Shown one piece after another: positions 11,729 through 22,321 of a stretch of DNA of 64,000 nt. The stretch lies in the NCBI GenBank assembly GCA_011947345.1, contig JAAVTG010000043.1, positions 310,001 to 374,000 of the forward strand, given 5' to 3'. Every line of letters begins with the position of its first letter. Position 1 is the first letter of the stretch. The position numbers were made by a program, and so were the translations under genes. The notes under the pieces were generated by a model. The model saw only the letters and a program-made list of their open reading frames with translations, did not search any database and was not told the DNA's origin. The DNA is from Phytophthora quininea. Its lineage: Eukaryota > Oomycota > Peronosporomycetes > Peronosporales > Peronosporaceae.

Positions 11729-13033
11729 GCGAATGACAGACTAATAACTGGATGGCTGGGAGCGCCTGCAGTGTGCTGTATGCGGTGACAAAGGATGCAC
11801 GCTGTTTCTTCCCGAATGCACCTTTATGGCTCCTGATTGGCCAGATCGGTGGTTTATGCCTTTACAAATAGTATGCCATGACAAAGGGAAGTAGGTACAT
11901 AATATTCGATCAAGTCCATTCTCATGACTGCTGGGCATCGTAGCTCTTCTCTTGAGCTAGTGTCAGTACTGGTCGTTACACTAGAGTCCTCCATGTCACT
12001 TACCTTAATGTTGTTCTAAACCACTTCTAAACAAGTTCTGCCTCTGAGGTGTCTTTCGCGGCCCGGAATTCCGCAGGCTATTTGAAGGAAAGATAGGTTG
12101 ATGGAGATCTGCGTAGTCGTAGTACACTGAGTAACCGAACAGACATCTTTGTAGATGGCGGTGTAGTTTTGTGCGACTGTTGGTAAAATAAGAACTGAAT
12201 TCAATTATGCATGCTATCACTTACGTTTGTTACCTAGGAGCCCTTGTGTCCATGAATGGTAATCGAAACCCACGAGGCAGTTTCCAACCGCCTGAAACCA
12301 ATGGGTTCCAACAGGTGGCACTTGATTGTGCTCGAAGGAGCAGAAGATACAGTGATCGGTACTTGCCGCCGGGTCCAAACACACTCTACTTTAAACGATC
12401 TCGCCAACGCAGCAAGCTGCTGAACGGGAACACAGGCGATAGTGGCCTTTGCGGGAAAACAGGGGCTCACTTGAAAGCTTGCAGTGGAGAGCGCAAGTGG
12501 AACAGGTAATGGCTCGCGGCAGAGACTTGTCACGGATATGTCACGGACAATAGGAAGACAACGACGTAGAACCTCAGCTGGGTTCACGTTTCCACGTGTC
12601 CATATCCGGTAAAAGTTCGCTTTGGGGGTCTTAGTGTAAGTCGGTTTGCATACCGGACAGCAGTCTTAATATGATATTTATAGCGATGCGTAGTATTTCT
12701 GTTGGCACGCCCCTGTTCATCGGTATTAGCCAATGTCGTCAGTAAGGCGAGAGGTGGCTAAAATCCATGAATATTCAGCCATTTCCCTAACCCTTTTATG
12801 GTCGGTCAATTTGTGAAGAATACGATTATAGGCAGTTACAAGCCGTTGATTACGAGTTTTTATATACTTCAATTCTGTATACTAGGATTTTCGTTCCTTA
12901 CAGAAAACCAAAACTTTTGACACTTTGGGGATTATTATATAATGAAACGTATATAAACTCAATGAATGCTTCGTAGTGGTTGGGAGCGAAGATCGACTCC
13001 AAGACAGACGAGTCTTTCACTTTTTATTTCAGT
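11729..13033. other. Non-coding stretch upstream of hAT copy 1
   Basis: No gene supported. By comparison with the second hAT element, the left end of hAT copy 1 should fall in the last 500-600 bp here, but no CAGGGTTC-like terminus was found, so that end is lost or diverged. Confidence 0.4.
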
Positions 13034-14416
13034 ATGGACTCAACTACCTCCTCCAAGAAACCTGGCCGCCCTCGCGACCCTGTTTGGGACGATGTCGACA
13101 TCGACGAGGACGGCGCTGTCTACTACCTGAAGTGTGAGGCGCGAATCCACACCTTAGGGTTCACCCATGTGGAGAGGGTCAAGGCTCACTTCAACCTCAA
13201 GTGCTCAAAACGAGCTCGTCAAATTGTCGTCACCAGCTACTTTCCAGCTGCCGTATCTGCTGCGACGCAAGCGCTGTTTGAGAAAAAGTTCTCTATGTGG
13301 GTCTACACGACCGGTATGCCCTTCTACAAGACGAGCCATGCCTCGTGCCTTGAGGCTTTGCAAGTATTGAATCCTGCGGCCAAGATCCCATCCCAGCATG
13401 CTCTTCGAGGGCCACTACTCTCCGCGTGCTACCTAGATTCTATGGATTGTGTGCGCATGGAATTAGCGCGACAACCGTGCACGCTGGTGTCAGACGCTTG
13501 CGCGGACGTCAATGGCTTGTCAGTGATCAACTACGTTGTCTGTTCGGGGCGCAAGACTTTTTCCTCGAGTCCTGTTACACGGGAAGTGACTCCCATGACG
13601 CTGATTATCTCGCTGACGACATTGAGCGAATCATCAAGAAGTATGATTTCATCGAGTATACCGCAGTTGTGACGGACAACACCTCCACCAATCAGTGCGC
13701 TTGGCGCATCCTGCAGGAACGCTACCCGAAATTCTTTGTCCACGGGTGCGTTTCTCGCGTGCTGAACCTCTTCGTGAAGGACATAGTCGCTGGCATATCA
13801 TGGTTCAGCACGCTGCTTTCGAAAAGCAAGGAGCTTGTCTCATTCTTCAAGAAGAACCAGAAGCTATCGCTCTCCCTGAAGGAACTTAAGCGTCAGGTCC
13901 GATCGGAAGGCGCTACGGACGTTCGTGCACTTGTCATGCCGAGCGACACCCATTGGGGTTCAATCCTTGCTTGTTTTGAGAGCGTGTTGGCGTCGGAGGC
14001 TATCCTGCTCCAGATTGTTTCGGGACAAGACTTCCTGAGCGCGCCGAGCAAGAAGCAGAAGATGGCGTGGCGGTCGGTCTTTGCTTTCGTCACTCGAAGG
14101 ACTTCCTGGCGGATTTGAAGAAAGCGGCCAGTGTTTTGAGGGCGATGGTGATTTACCAAAGCGCTTCGAGAAGAATTCTGCGCTCCCCTCAGATATTGTC
14201 AAGGCGTTTCTTTCGCTGCCTGGACGTGTCGATGCAATGGACGTAACCGCCAGCGAACGTTCGCTGTTGAAGAAGCTCATCGGAGAAAGATTTGATTTTG
14301 CCTATGGCGATGCCCACGGGATAGCCTACTTGCTGGATCCCCGTTACAACGGCGCTGGGATGGACGTGGAAACGTCCTCGAATATCGAGGCATTCATTTC
14401 GTCTAAGTGGCACGGT

Positions 14417-15387
14417 TGTGGTGTTGGAGAACACCCAAAATCGTCAAGTTTGGCTTCCTCGCAATACACACAACAAATTCGCCATGTCTAAGGCCGACGA
14501 CTCTGTGTGGCCTGTGCTAGGGTTGCCCCTTCACGATTAGGCCCTTCCGGGACAGCGGTGGAATTGATCCGCAGTCGCCAGCTACCAATCTCTCCAGAGG
14601 CCTGCCTGAGCTTAGCAGATTCCGTTTCTCAACCCTGTGACCTCACACCAAAGGATGGACGTCGGCGCGCAAGCGATTGTACAGGTCACCGAGCGCAGCG
14701 TACGTCCGACTAGAAGATTAATGACGTTCTGGGTTAGAGACCCGTCGACTCGCCAAGTTGGCGAGATCTGTCTTCGCTGGTAGCGAGAAATGCCCTTCCC
14801 CGGACCGACCTTAACTCTTAGCGCTACCAGTCGCTTCCCCTATAAGCTATGCCTCTCGGGGACGACGGCAGACATCCAGCCCGTGCAGGGACTTACCGGA
14901 AGAGTGTGCACTTGTCTAGGACTTGGAAAAATCTGCTCTGTTAGTTATATCGTATTCTTCTGTGGAAACTCTAAGGGTTTCCGTTTCCTATCCTTTCTAT
15001 ACAAATATGCAATGAAATAGTCCGTCACTACTCCTACCTTGCCTGCGGCGACCTCTGCCACAACGGCTCTTCGCACCTTGCGATCCTTCGTGGCCAAAGA
15101 TCTTCGGCTCGCCAAGTCGAGTTCTTGGGCTCGCCAAGTCGAGATCAGTCTCTCGCCAAGTCGAAGTCGGTCTCTCGCCAAGTCGAAGTCGGTCTCTCGC
15201 CAAGTCGAGGTCGGTCCCTCGTCAAGTCTGGCCAGACTCCGCTGGACTTTGCTGAGTCGGATAAGACCGACTCGCTGAGTCTTCTTAAGTCGCATTCGCC
15301 AACTGTGTACCAAACACAGTTCGCTGACTTAGTAGCTGACCGCGTGAGCCATGGCATATACCAGAACGGAGGATTTGCTACACCACA
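14417..15387. mobile_element. Solo-LTR-like insertion within the hAT transposase gene
   Basis: A 971-bp insertion starts TGTGGTGT and ends ACACCACA, perfect 8-bp inverted ends of the TG...CA type. It is flanked by a 4-bp direct repeat CGGT (14413-14416 and 15388-15391). It contains a TATA-like CCCCTATAAGC near 14836 and no coding capacity, as expected of a solo LTR. Removing it leaves the hAT reading frame uninterrupted, which fixes both borders. Confidence 0.75.
15108..15239. repeat. 22-bp tandem repeat, about 5-6 copies
   Basis: The core CTCGCCAAGTCGA recurs at 15108, 15130, 15152, 15174 and 15196, with a degenerate sixth copy at 15218, a strict 22-bp period. It lies inside the LTR-like insertion. 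A related short palindrome, CTCGCCAAGTTGGCGAG, occurs near 14752. Confidence 0.9.
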
Positions 15388-16322
15388 CGGTGCGGAGTTC
15401 AAATCGGATGTGCTGGTTGAGCTCTCGCGCTACCGTGCCATGATTAAGTCACTGCAGGGCTCGCGGCGTCTGGAGCTGCTTGATCAAGGCAAGATCTCGG
15501 TGGTTCACTTTTGGGCGGGCCTCGACGGTTTTCCGCTGCTTCAAGACGTTGCGCTGAAGGTGTTCAATAGTGCTTACTCAAGCGCTGCAAGTGAACGCAA
15601 CTTCCCGACTCATATGTTCGTGCACTCGACGCTTCGCAATCGGCTGAAGCCAAGCGCCGTGGAAATGCTCGTGCATCTCTTCTTCGATGCCCGTAATGTT
15701 GATGCCGAGTAGCTCGTTTTCCTCGACGAGATTGTCGCCGATCCAGAGCCCCGGAGCCTGAGAGCACTAAAGTGCAGTGACTTCATCTACTACTAGTTAA
15801 CTGGTAAGTACAAAATTTGGTCCCGTACATCTCTACCTGCGGAATGCTCATGGCGTGTTAGTTATGAAACAAAAGGCGACAAAGTCGTGCCGACTTGACA
15901 TAGTAGCTAGTAGCTAGTACCTGTAGCTAGCAGTAGCAGCTTGCTACAGTTAATCGACTCTGTGTTCGGTTTAATACTTTATCCTGATGTCTGCGGGTGG
16001 GATGATTATTTCCTCCAAAACCCAATATCCCAGTGGCCCCCACTGCGAACCCTGTTCACGATAACTGCAGTCACGGCACGAGGAGCTAGTCTTTGCTGAG
16101 TTAGAGCATCTCCAACGGCAGGACAAACTGCAGAAAAGTGCACGAGCACTGCTACGATGTACTGCGAGGTAGTGCCAAGTTTATGAGAGATATGCCGCAG
16201 CCACATTAGCAGTCTCGCCTCTCATTGAGCTCAGCACTTGACACCCGAGATAATGTACTATTTTATTTAAGTCTGGCAGTACTGTCGCTGATTTTCGTCT
16301 GATGTTAAACCGTCTAAAGACA

Positions 16323-16762
16323 ATCAGTGTGAAGATCAAGCCGACGCAGGTGGTGGTCAAGATGGCGAGGAGAATTTCGACCTCGACACAATCCAGCCGC
16401 CGGAGTCTTGTCCTGCAGTAAAAATGCAGAAGCAAATACAAACTGACGAACAACTTGATACGGCTCTGGTGCATTCCCAGAGGGAACTAACATAGGCTAC
16501 GTCGGCTCAAGTAGAGATCATGCAACAGCAACTGCAGATTGCCCACCAAAAGGTGATAATCCTCGAGACACAACAGCAGGTGAAGAGCAAGCAGGATGAG
16601 TTGACAATCATGTGCACGTCAACGGAGGGGTTGCCAGAGGTCGGAAAAGAATATCTACTGCTTAAACAGAGGCGGTAATTGGAAAAGCTGAAGGCGCAAG
16701 AAGACTTGCGAAGCTTAGCGGTGTGCTCAACTAAGTCATACTTTAATCGAAAGTGGTCCGTT
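16323..16762 (+). pseudogene. Second ORF remnant of the PIF/Harbinger element
   Basis: One frame reads an acidic, glutamine-rich, coiled-coil-like protein (PTQ-rich start, then QVEIMQQQLQIAHQKVIILE, ending in LLLKQRR, stop, LEKLKAQEDL). It is interrupted only by two stop codons. PIF/Harbinger elements usually carry a second gene for a Myb/SANT-like accessory protein with such a C-terminal coiled coil. That identity is inferred from position and composition. Confidence 0.5.
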
Positions 16763-16766
16763 GAAT

Positions 16767-18034
16767 CTATGATACTTCGTTATAAACGTTTTGGGAAGCG
16801 CGTTGCTGTAATCTGCTCTTGTGCAGCGAAAGTTGTGACGAGCGTTGCCGTATCCTGCTGTGTATGCATAAATCGATTTTCGGAGCTCGCCGTTTGCTGC
16901 ATTCATCGTGTTCGATGATCATGTTGTACAAAAGCACACAATATTTCATCGTCTTGTTGAGTTTGGATAAAAACCCTGTCCGAGCGGGTCTGACTACAAC
17001 TGCAAAACGACCTTGCAGCACACCGAAAGCATGTTCAACGTCTTTTGCACTGATTCTTGAGCTCTAGCAAACTTCTCCTGTTTATCATCCACAGGAGCTG
17101 AGATTGATTTCACGAAGCATTTTCATTCGGGATAATTCCCGTCAGCCAGGTAGCATAGAAAAATGTAAGGGCGGTCATGTACTTCATAGACAACGTGAAG
17201 AGCATTGTCATCAACGTACTCGCTGATAAAAGGCTAAAAGGCGACGCATCCAAAACATTTAAATTATTGTTGCTGCCCGGCATTACAACAAATGCATACC
17301 AGATTCTTAAATCGTGAGTAACCACGGCTTCGAGCACGGCCGTAGCATCTCGAGATGCGCCTTGAAATGCACCTCGCCAAGCACTCGGACAAATTTTCCG
17401 GCACCACTTCATGCAATTAATCGAAGCTATCATTCCAGGAAAAGCTCTCACCGCATTAAAATAATTTAGATAAATCATGCTCCGTTGGTAATCGCAGGTA
17501 AGCGGTAGAATACACACGAATAACACTCGATACAAAATGATCCAAAGATTCCAACACCGTACTCTCTCCAATAGAGAAATAGTCATCTAGGGGATCGGCA
17601 GAGCATCCATAAGCCATCACACGAATAGCAGCCGCAATTTTTACGACAGGATCCACTCCATGCTTGCCTGTACAATCCTTTCTCCACGAAAAGTAAATGT
17701 CTGCGTCACCTAGAGCACTAACCAAAGACAAGAAGAGCTCCTTGCTCGCCCGAAATCTACGGCAAAACTGCTCGTCTGCGCAGGTAGCTTTGTTACTCAA
17801 ATATTGCTTCCAAAAGCGTTTGTAGGCCTGTACATGATCTCGATCTAGGTTATCACTCCTTTCTGGACGAGAACCTCCACGTTTCTTGCTCTTGGACTTC
17901 TTGCGACGCCAACGACGACTCGATGACATTACCGTCGCCAATACCTTGCAGCTCAACGAGCTCATTTTGAAGTGTCGTGAGACAAAATACAATATGCACT
18001 TTTGCACTATAGTGCTGCCAATGGGGGACCCCAC
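16767..18034 (-). pseudogene. PIF/Harbinger transposase (Plant_tran/DDE_Tnp_4 type)
   Basis: The N-terminal part (from 18034) has a basic region and a helical domain around AIRVMAYGCSADPLDDYF. The catalytic part follows in another frame: AFPGMIASINCMKW, CPSAWRGAFQG, TAVLEAVVTHDLRIWYAFV, MPGSNNNLNVLDASPF. It then shifts again through a stop to the C-terminal FAVVVRPAR and MKYCVLLYNMIIEHDE (to 16767). The first catalytic Asp of the family (SIDCMHW) is Asn here (SINCMKW). Frame breaks, a stop and the Asp to Asn change all argue against activity. Confidence 0.85.
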
Positions 18035-18140
18035 GGTAGTACATCATAGTACACAATAAACTGTATTGGTTTTAACAAACATCACTATTAACTTTACATT
18101 ATCACATCTGAACTATGTACTACCGTTGGGGATGCTCTTA

Positions 18141-18560
18141 GAGATGCTTGGCTGATGCAACCAAAATTTGTTGAGATTCGAACTTGCGGCTTGGGCCGGA
18201 GAGAGAAAATGAAAGACAGAGTAGATTGAGAATTTATGTGATTGTGCGTCCCACAGCACTTCCGGCAGAGAAAGGTGCTAAGGAGTATACAAACTCCCGT
18301 GAACGTGAGCTCACAATCCCACAGGGGACTAACTAGCAATAGCATAAATGTATTGTGGTTTGCAGAAATTTCTGCAAACGAGCTTGTAAAACACAGTTAT
18401 ATAAAACGGTGAAGTCTTAATTTCGAGAGGCGTTGTCGTAGTCAGAGTGGCTTGCACGTTCGCGTGCTGATAAGGTAGCTAGTTTAAGAGCGAAGTTATC
18501 GATGCAGACTGTGTCGCGAGGGCAAGGACGATGGCTAGCAGCGGGCACGTAGTGATGTCG
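18141..18560. other. Intergenic, no supported gene
   Basis: About 420 bp between the PIF/Harbinger target site and the next repeat fragment. Nothing recognisable. Confidence 0.4.
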
Positions 18561-19200
18561 TCACAGGGGAAGAGTGGGAGCCCTTGCTCTTCGAAGCCTC
18601 GGCGCAGATAAAGTGGACGAAGAAGGCATTCCGGGGTCAACGGAGAGATTCACCTTGCGATGGAGCGTGAGGTCAGACGCTCGTCCGAACAGGAACCACA
18701 GCAGCAGCGCGGCGTCTTGGTAGTCGGAAGCCGTGGAAGCAGTTGAATACAGGTGCATGACCTTCATCTTGAGCGACTTCTTGGTGCCTGCTAGCACCTT
18801 GTTGGTGAAGGTCCCAGAATCTCTCTTCATGCAGTAACGCTCCAGCACTTAGCCCTTCTTGAGCAGCGCCTTGTCCGTAGCTTGGTGAAACAGGAAACTG
18901 GTCCTGTCGGTAGTTCTGCATGACCGAGTGCCTGGCCAAGAGCTGACCCTTGCGTCCCTCCTTGAAGGCCAGGCATACGCCGAACTTGTCCACCACCGCT
19001 TCCAGCACAAGCGAGGCAATTTCACGTGTCATGCGCACGGCGAGGTACTCCCAGGTGACACCTTCATCCGCTAGGAACTTCTTGAACGAGCGCACTGTGT
19101 TGTCGCGTGCACGCTTCGTGTTAGTCGGTGCGAGGTCGTGTAGGCTCATCTTGGGTCGGAGAGGTCGGAGTTTCGTGTTATGCAGAATGAGTATGGACAC
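18561..19200 (-). pseudogene. Fragment of a multicopy oomycete ORF (possibly recombinase-like)
   Basis: The frame from 19200 encodes a helical region (MSLHDLAPTNTKRARDN, SFKKFLADEGVTWEYLA, KFGVCLAFKEGRKGQ, ARHSVMQNYRQ). It then shifts to a second frame (ERYCMKRDSGTFTN, SDYQDAALLLWFLFGRASDLT). The layout of an N-terminal SAM-like helical domain followed by an ALLLWF-type helix resembles tyrosine-recombinase (Crypton-like) N-terminal regions. From memory this kind of ORF is repeated in Phytophthora genomes. No catalytic Arg/His/Tyr set is present because the copy stops early. The class assignment is tentative. Confidence 0.4.
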
Positions 19201-19345
19201 AGTACCAAGGCCCCGACAGGTGGTTGCAATCTGATACTACGTCATTTTTTATGTTTGGTTTCTTTTATTTGGATCACCTAGTTCTAAATCTCCACGTGGA
19301 AGTCGACCGCAACAACTCGACACTTGTCCAGATCTCGTGACGACG

Positions 19346-20223
19346 ATGGCCGAGCCGGACGAGCTCTTCACGCTAAAGAACCAGCTCTGGGTGGGCAACT
19401 ACCAGAACGCGCTGTCCGAGGGCGCCATGCTGAACCACCTGGGCGAAGCGCTACGCAATGAGCGCGACGTGTACGTCTACCGGGCGCAGCTTGCGCTGGG
19501 CCACGTCCCCCTCGTGCTGCAGAGCATCCCGGACGCCGGCAACACGCCCATCGCGCTCAGCGCCGTCAAGCTCTGGGCCACGTTCCTCAGCGGCCAGGGA
19601 GACGCCGAGATGCTCGATCTGACGCTCAAGGAGTGGCTGGCGGACCCGACCAGTGGTGAGAACGGCCACCTTTTGCTGGTGGCGGGCCAGATCTACGCCC
19701 GCCAAGGGAAACTCTCGGACGCGCTGTCAGCGCTGACCAGAGGCGGCTCTTTGGAGCACATGCTGTACATTGTGCACCTCTATCTGCAGATGGATCGCGC
19801 TGACTTGGCGCTTAAGACAGTGCAGGAGATGAAGAAGATCGAGGAGGACTCGACGTTGACGCAGTTGGCTCAGGCCTGGACGTTTACACTGCAGGGCGGA
19901 GACAAGGCCGACGAAGCCACGCTGCACTTCCAGGAGCTGGCTGACAGGTTCGGTAACACGCCGCTGCTGCTGAACGGCGCGGCGGCCGCTTTCATGGCGC
20001 TGAAGAACTACCCAGAGGCCGAGAGGTTGCTGCTGGAGGCGCTGCAAAAGACGCCACCAACGAAGACACGCTCATCAACTTGATCGCCGTGAGCGCACAC
20101 TTGAACAAACCCACGCACCAGTACATCGTGCAGCTGCAGCAGGTGGCGCCGGCCAGCTCGTGGCTCGAGAACTACGTGCTGCTGGACCGAGGCTTCTCCG
20201 AGATGGCGGCCACGTTTGCGTAG
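19346..20223 (+). CDS. COPE: Coatomer subunit epsilon
   Basis: Epsilon-COP is a TPR-like solenoid subunit of the COPI coat for Golgi-to-ER transport. The start MAEPDELFTLKNQLWVGNYQ at 19346 matches the typical N-terminus; an upstream GTG in frame is not needed. TPR-like helices run through the protein (LKLWATFLSG-type helices, GQIYARQGKLSDALSALTRGG, HLYLQMDRADLALKTVQEMKK, LLLNGAAAAFMALKNYPEAERLLLEAL). One base is missing after the AAG at about 20050. In the next frame the conserved C-terminus continues (NEDTLINLIAVSAHLNKPT, then LENYVLLDRGF) to TAG at 20221-20223. Length of about 292 residues fits the family. No intron is seen. Confidence 0.92.
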
Positions 20224-20385
20224 CGGACTCGAGATGCTTGTGGTAGAGCCTGGCTGGCCTAGTTAAGCGCTTCAACATTAACGACACCAAAGTGAAAGTT
20301 TTCGTGTTTTCTCCAGCTACGCTTGCTGTCGTCTTGAGTAGTTTATTGTGACGTAGGAGTCATGGCTCTTGTTGTTTTGCAACCT

Positions 20386-21040
20386 CTAGCGCGTCAGCTC
20401 CTTGTTCATGAATTTTCGCTTGGCGAAGAGCATCCACCACTTGCTCTTCTCGCCGTTGGGGAAGACCTCGTCCACGAGACGGAAGGCGATGGCCTCTCGC
20501 AGTTGCTTGAAGAAGCCGCGGATGGTTTCTAAATGACAGAAGCAACAACATCAGATCCCCAGCTTCATAACAACTGGCACCCTATTTCTCTTTCGGTTAC
20601 CTGCTTCGTTGGCGCTCGAGGGCGCGCGCACGAGTCCTCCAAGGGGAAACCGGAGTCTCCAGGGATGGCGAAAGTGTCCACCGCCGTCTGCTGCAAAATG
20701 CGCGTGGCTAGAATATAGTCTGTTAGTATTTCCAGTACTGTGTTGACAGCATTTCCTCGAGGACACACCGTCCGCTTTGTTGGTGCATCTGTCCAGCTTC
20801 TTAAGACACAGGTGGACGAACAGCGTCCCGTAGATGAGCACGCGGTCGGCGTTGCCCTTGATCTCGAAGTTGGTGAACAGAACGTTGGCGCGGAACAACG
20901 TCAGGATCTCGTCCACAATGTCCTCCTGGCCCTCGGGCGCGGGCGGGGCTGGTCCCCGCGCGCGTCTTGAGCGGCAGCACGGCACAGCCGCACGCCTCCT
21001 GCGCTTGCAGCTCGTTGAGCGTCGAGTGATACGCTGGCAT
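20386..21040 (-). CDS. ARPC3: Actin-related protein 2/3 complex subunit 3 (p21)
   Basis: Subunit of the Arp2/3 complex, which nucleates branched actin. There are three exons, 21040-20769, 20737-20601 and 20528-20386, with GT-AG introns of 32 and 72 bp. The start is MPAYHSTLNE, followed by ACGCAVLPLKT, the conserved GPAPPAPEGQEDIVDE, LFRANVLFTNFEIKG, DRVLIYGTLFVHLCLKKL, then LEILTDYILATRILQQT and FAIPGDSGFPLED. The last exon gives ETIRGFFKQLREA and KWWMLFAKRKFMNKEL. Two apparent deficits break the frame: two bases in the CG repeat near 20954-20964 and one C in the run at 20620-20622. The length is normal for ARPC3. Confidence 0.92.
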
Positions 21041-21306
21041 TAGTGTCGTCGGTCGATCTGTGAGGGGTCTGAGAATTTATCTGACAGTAGGTGACGTAAA
21101 TTGTATATTTGATGCGTCTTAGATCCTAAATCGGACTACTGCTCGGGCACTTGGCTCGACAGGCTTGTTCGCGTTCGTGTGCGCGAAACTCAAGCGCACA
21201 CTCCTGTATCGAGTATGAATAAGTGAGTCCGATGCTGCAAGATTGGATTTTGTTGGGCCTTACGACGATTCTACTGGAGCGGCGCCCCCAAACGCGCACA
21301 AGCGGT

Positions 21307-22215
21307 TCATTTCGTGTTCCAGCACTTCCAATGGCAACGAGGCGTCCACAATACTGAAGAACTCGAGTGTCTCAAAGCAACTTGCGATGAACCAAAAGAT
21401 TGACCGTTCACGGCGAATCGTTTGGCTATCTCACCACACCGACGTCCCCATTTGTTGCCACCTTCCTCCATGTATCGAAGTTGCGGGAAAATATTGGTGT
21501 CTCCAGCGGAAATGTCGTCCCCTGAGTCGGACGTGGATGACTCGCGTAGGAAGAGCGTGTCAGGATCGTTGACATCGACCTTGACTGGAGGAATTCCTGA
21601 CGGTACTTTGGGGGATGTTTGTTTTGGCGCGTCGTGCATGCAGTTCGTGCTCAGTTGGAAGGCAATTACGTGCTGGATAAAGCGTCCGAGTATCTCTTGC
21701 GTTTCGGCGTTCACTTCGGGCAAACTGTCGCCAATGATAACTCCACGCAGACGGTCAAGGGCAACGGAATAGCAACGGAGTCGACCCGATGTCTTTGGTC
21801 TTTCCGATAGCGATTCCATGCGTTGTTGGCGTAGTTTTTCCGTGTTTTCCAAATATTTTTCGAGGTCGGCGGCGCACAACTTACCGAGCCTTTCAACGCA
21901 TTGCTGATTGATATCATCCTGTAGTCGAGTGGCCCAAGTGGCGGCGTCGAGTTTCCCTTCAAGATTTAAGTTTCGTTCGATGAGATAAACGAACTGGAGC
22001 TGTGAAAGTGAATTGGGGTGGAATATTGTCAGTTGCAGCAATACGTTCATACAGAGAAACTGCATCCTTACGTACGTTTCCGTGAGTGACAAGCAGGAAT
22101 GCGTGGCGCTTGGGGTACTCGCCGTGGCGGGCAAAACGGAAGTCGTGCAGTTCAAACACGTCGAATTGTGTCGGGACGAGATCACCTGCATCTACATTGT
22201 GAAGGAAAGCTGATC
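21307..22215 (-). CDS. Unrecognised two-exon protein
   Basis: Exon 1 (about 22215 to 22076) reads DVFELHDFRFARHGEYPKRH and AFLLVTHGN. An intron with GTACGT and CACAG ends follows, in phase with exon 2 (LQFVYLIERNLNLEGKLDAATW). Exon 2 continues with a charged helical part (LEKYLENTEKLRQQRMESLSER) and a serine/aspartate-rich tail with an ESSTSDSGDDIS cluster that could be phosphorylated. Exon 1 is open further upstream, so the start is not fixed. I do not recognise a domain. The window offers no partner that would indicate a function. Confidence 0.4.
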
Positions 22216-22321
22216 ACAATCGAGTGACAAGTGAGTCATAGCTCGACTTCCTACTGTTGGAGCTTGTTGGAGGCTTTACCGCGCCGGAATCTGGTGTGAA
22301 GTGGTTGTCATACAATAGCCA

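Larger units (their letters stand above)
13034..15712 (+). pseudogene. hAT transposase with BED zinc finger, interrupted
   Basis: The start at 13034 (MDSTTSSKKPGRPRDPVWDD) leads into a BED-type finger, then the DUF659-like core (LVSDACADVNGLSVINYVV, TAVVTDNTSTNQ, FFVHGCVSRVLNLFVKD, DTHWGSI). The C-terminal hAT dimerisation region follows (HFWAGLDGFPLL, SSAASERNF, STLRNRL) and ends at 15712. The frame changes near 13560 and near 14090. The coding region is interrupted by the insertion at 14417-15387; across the target duplication the reading frame continues exactly (KWHG then AEFKSDVL). It belongs to the same subfamily as the transposase at 57509-59289. Not functional as read. Confidence 0.85.
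13034..16054 (+). mobile_element. hAT element, copy 1 (left end not found; right end at 16054)
   Basis: This contains a broken hAT transposase (13034-15712) and about 340 bp of 3' flank. The right terminus GAACCCTG at 16047-16054 is the exact reverse complement of the CAGGGTTC terminus of the element at 56393-59790. The bases before it (GGGTGGG, then C/A-rich runs) also resemble that element's subterminal sequence. The 8 bp after it are TTCACGAT, but no matching duplication was found on the left. Unlike the second element, no RING gene follows the transposase. A 971-bp LTR-like insertion sits inside the coding region. Confidence 0.7.
16104..18137 (-). mobile_element. PIF/Harbinger element, complete ends, 2034 bp
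   Basis: The ends are inverted: GAGCATCTCCAACGG on the left and, read from the right, GAGCATCCCCAACGG, continuing imperfectly for about 24 bp. Both ends abut the trinucleotide TTA (16101-16103 and 18138-18140), the typical 3-bp target duplication of PIF/Harbinger elements. Inside are a minus-strand transposase pseudogene and a plus-strand second ORF remnant. Confidence 0.9.
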
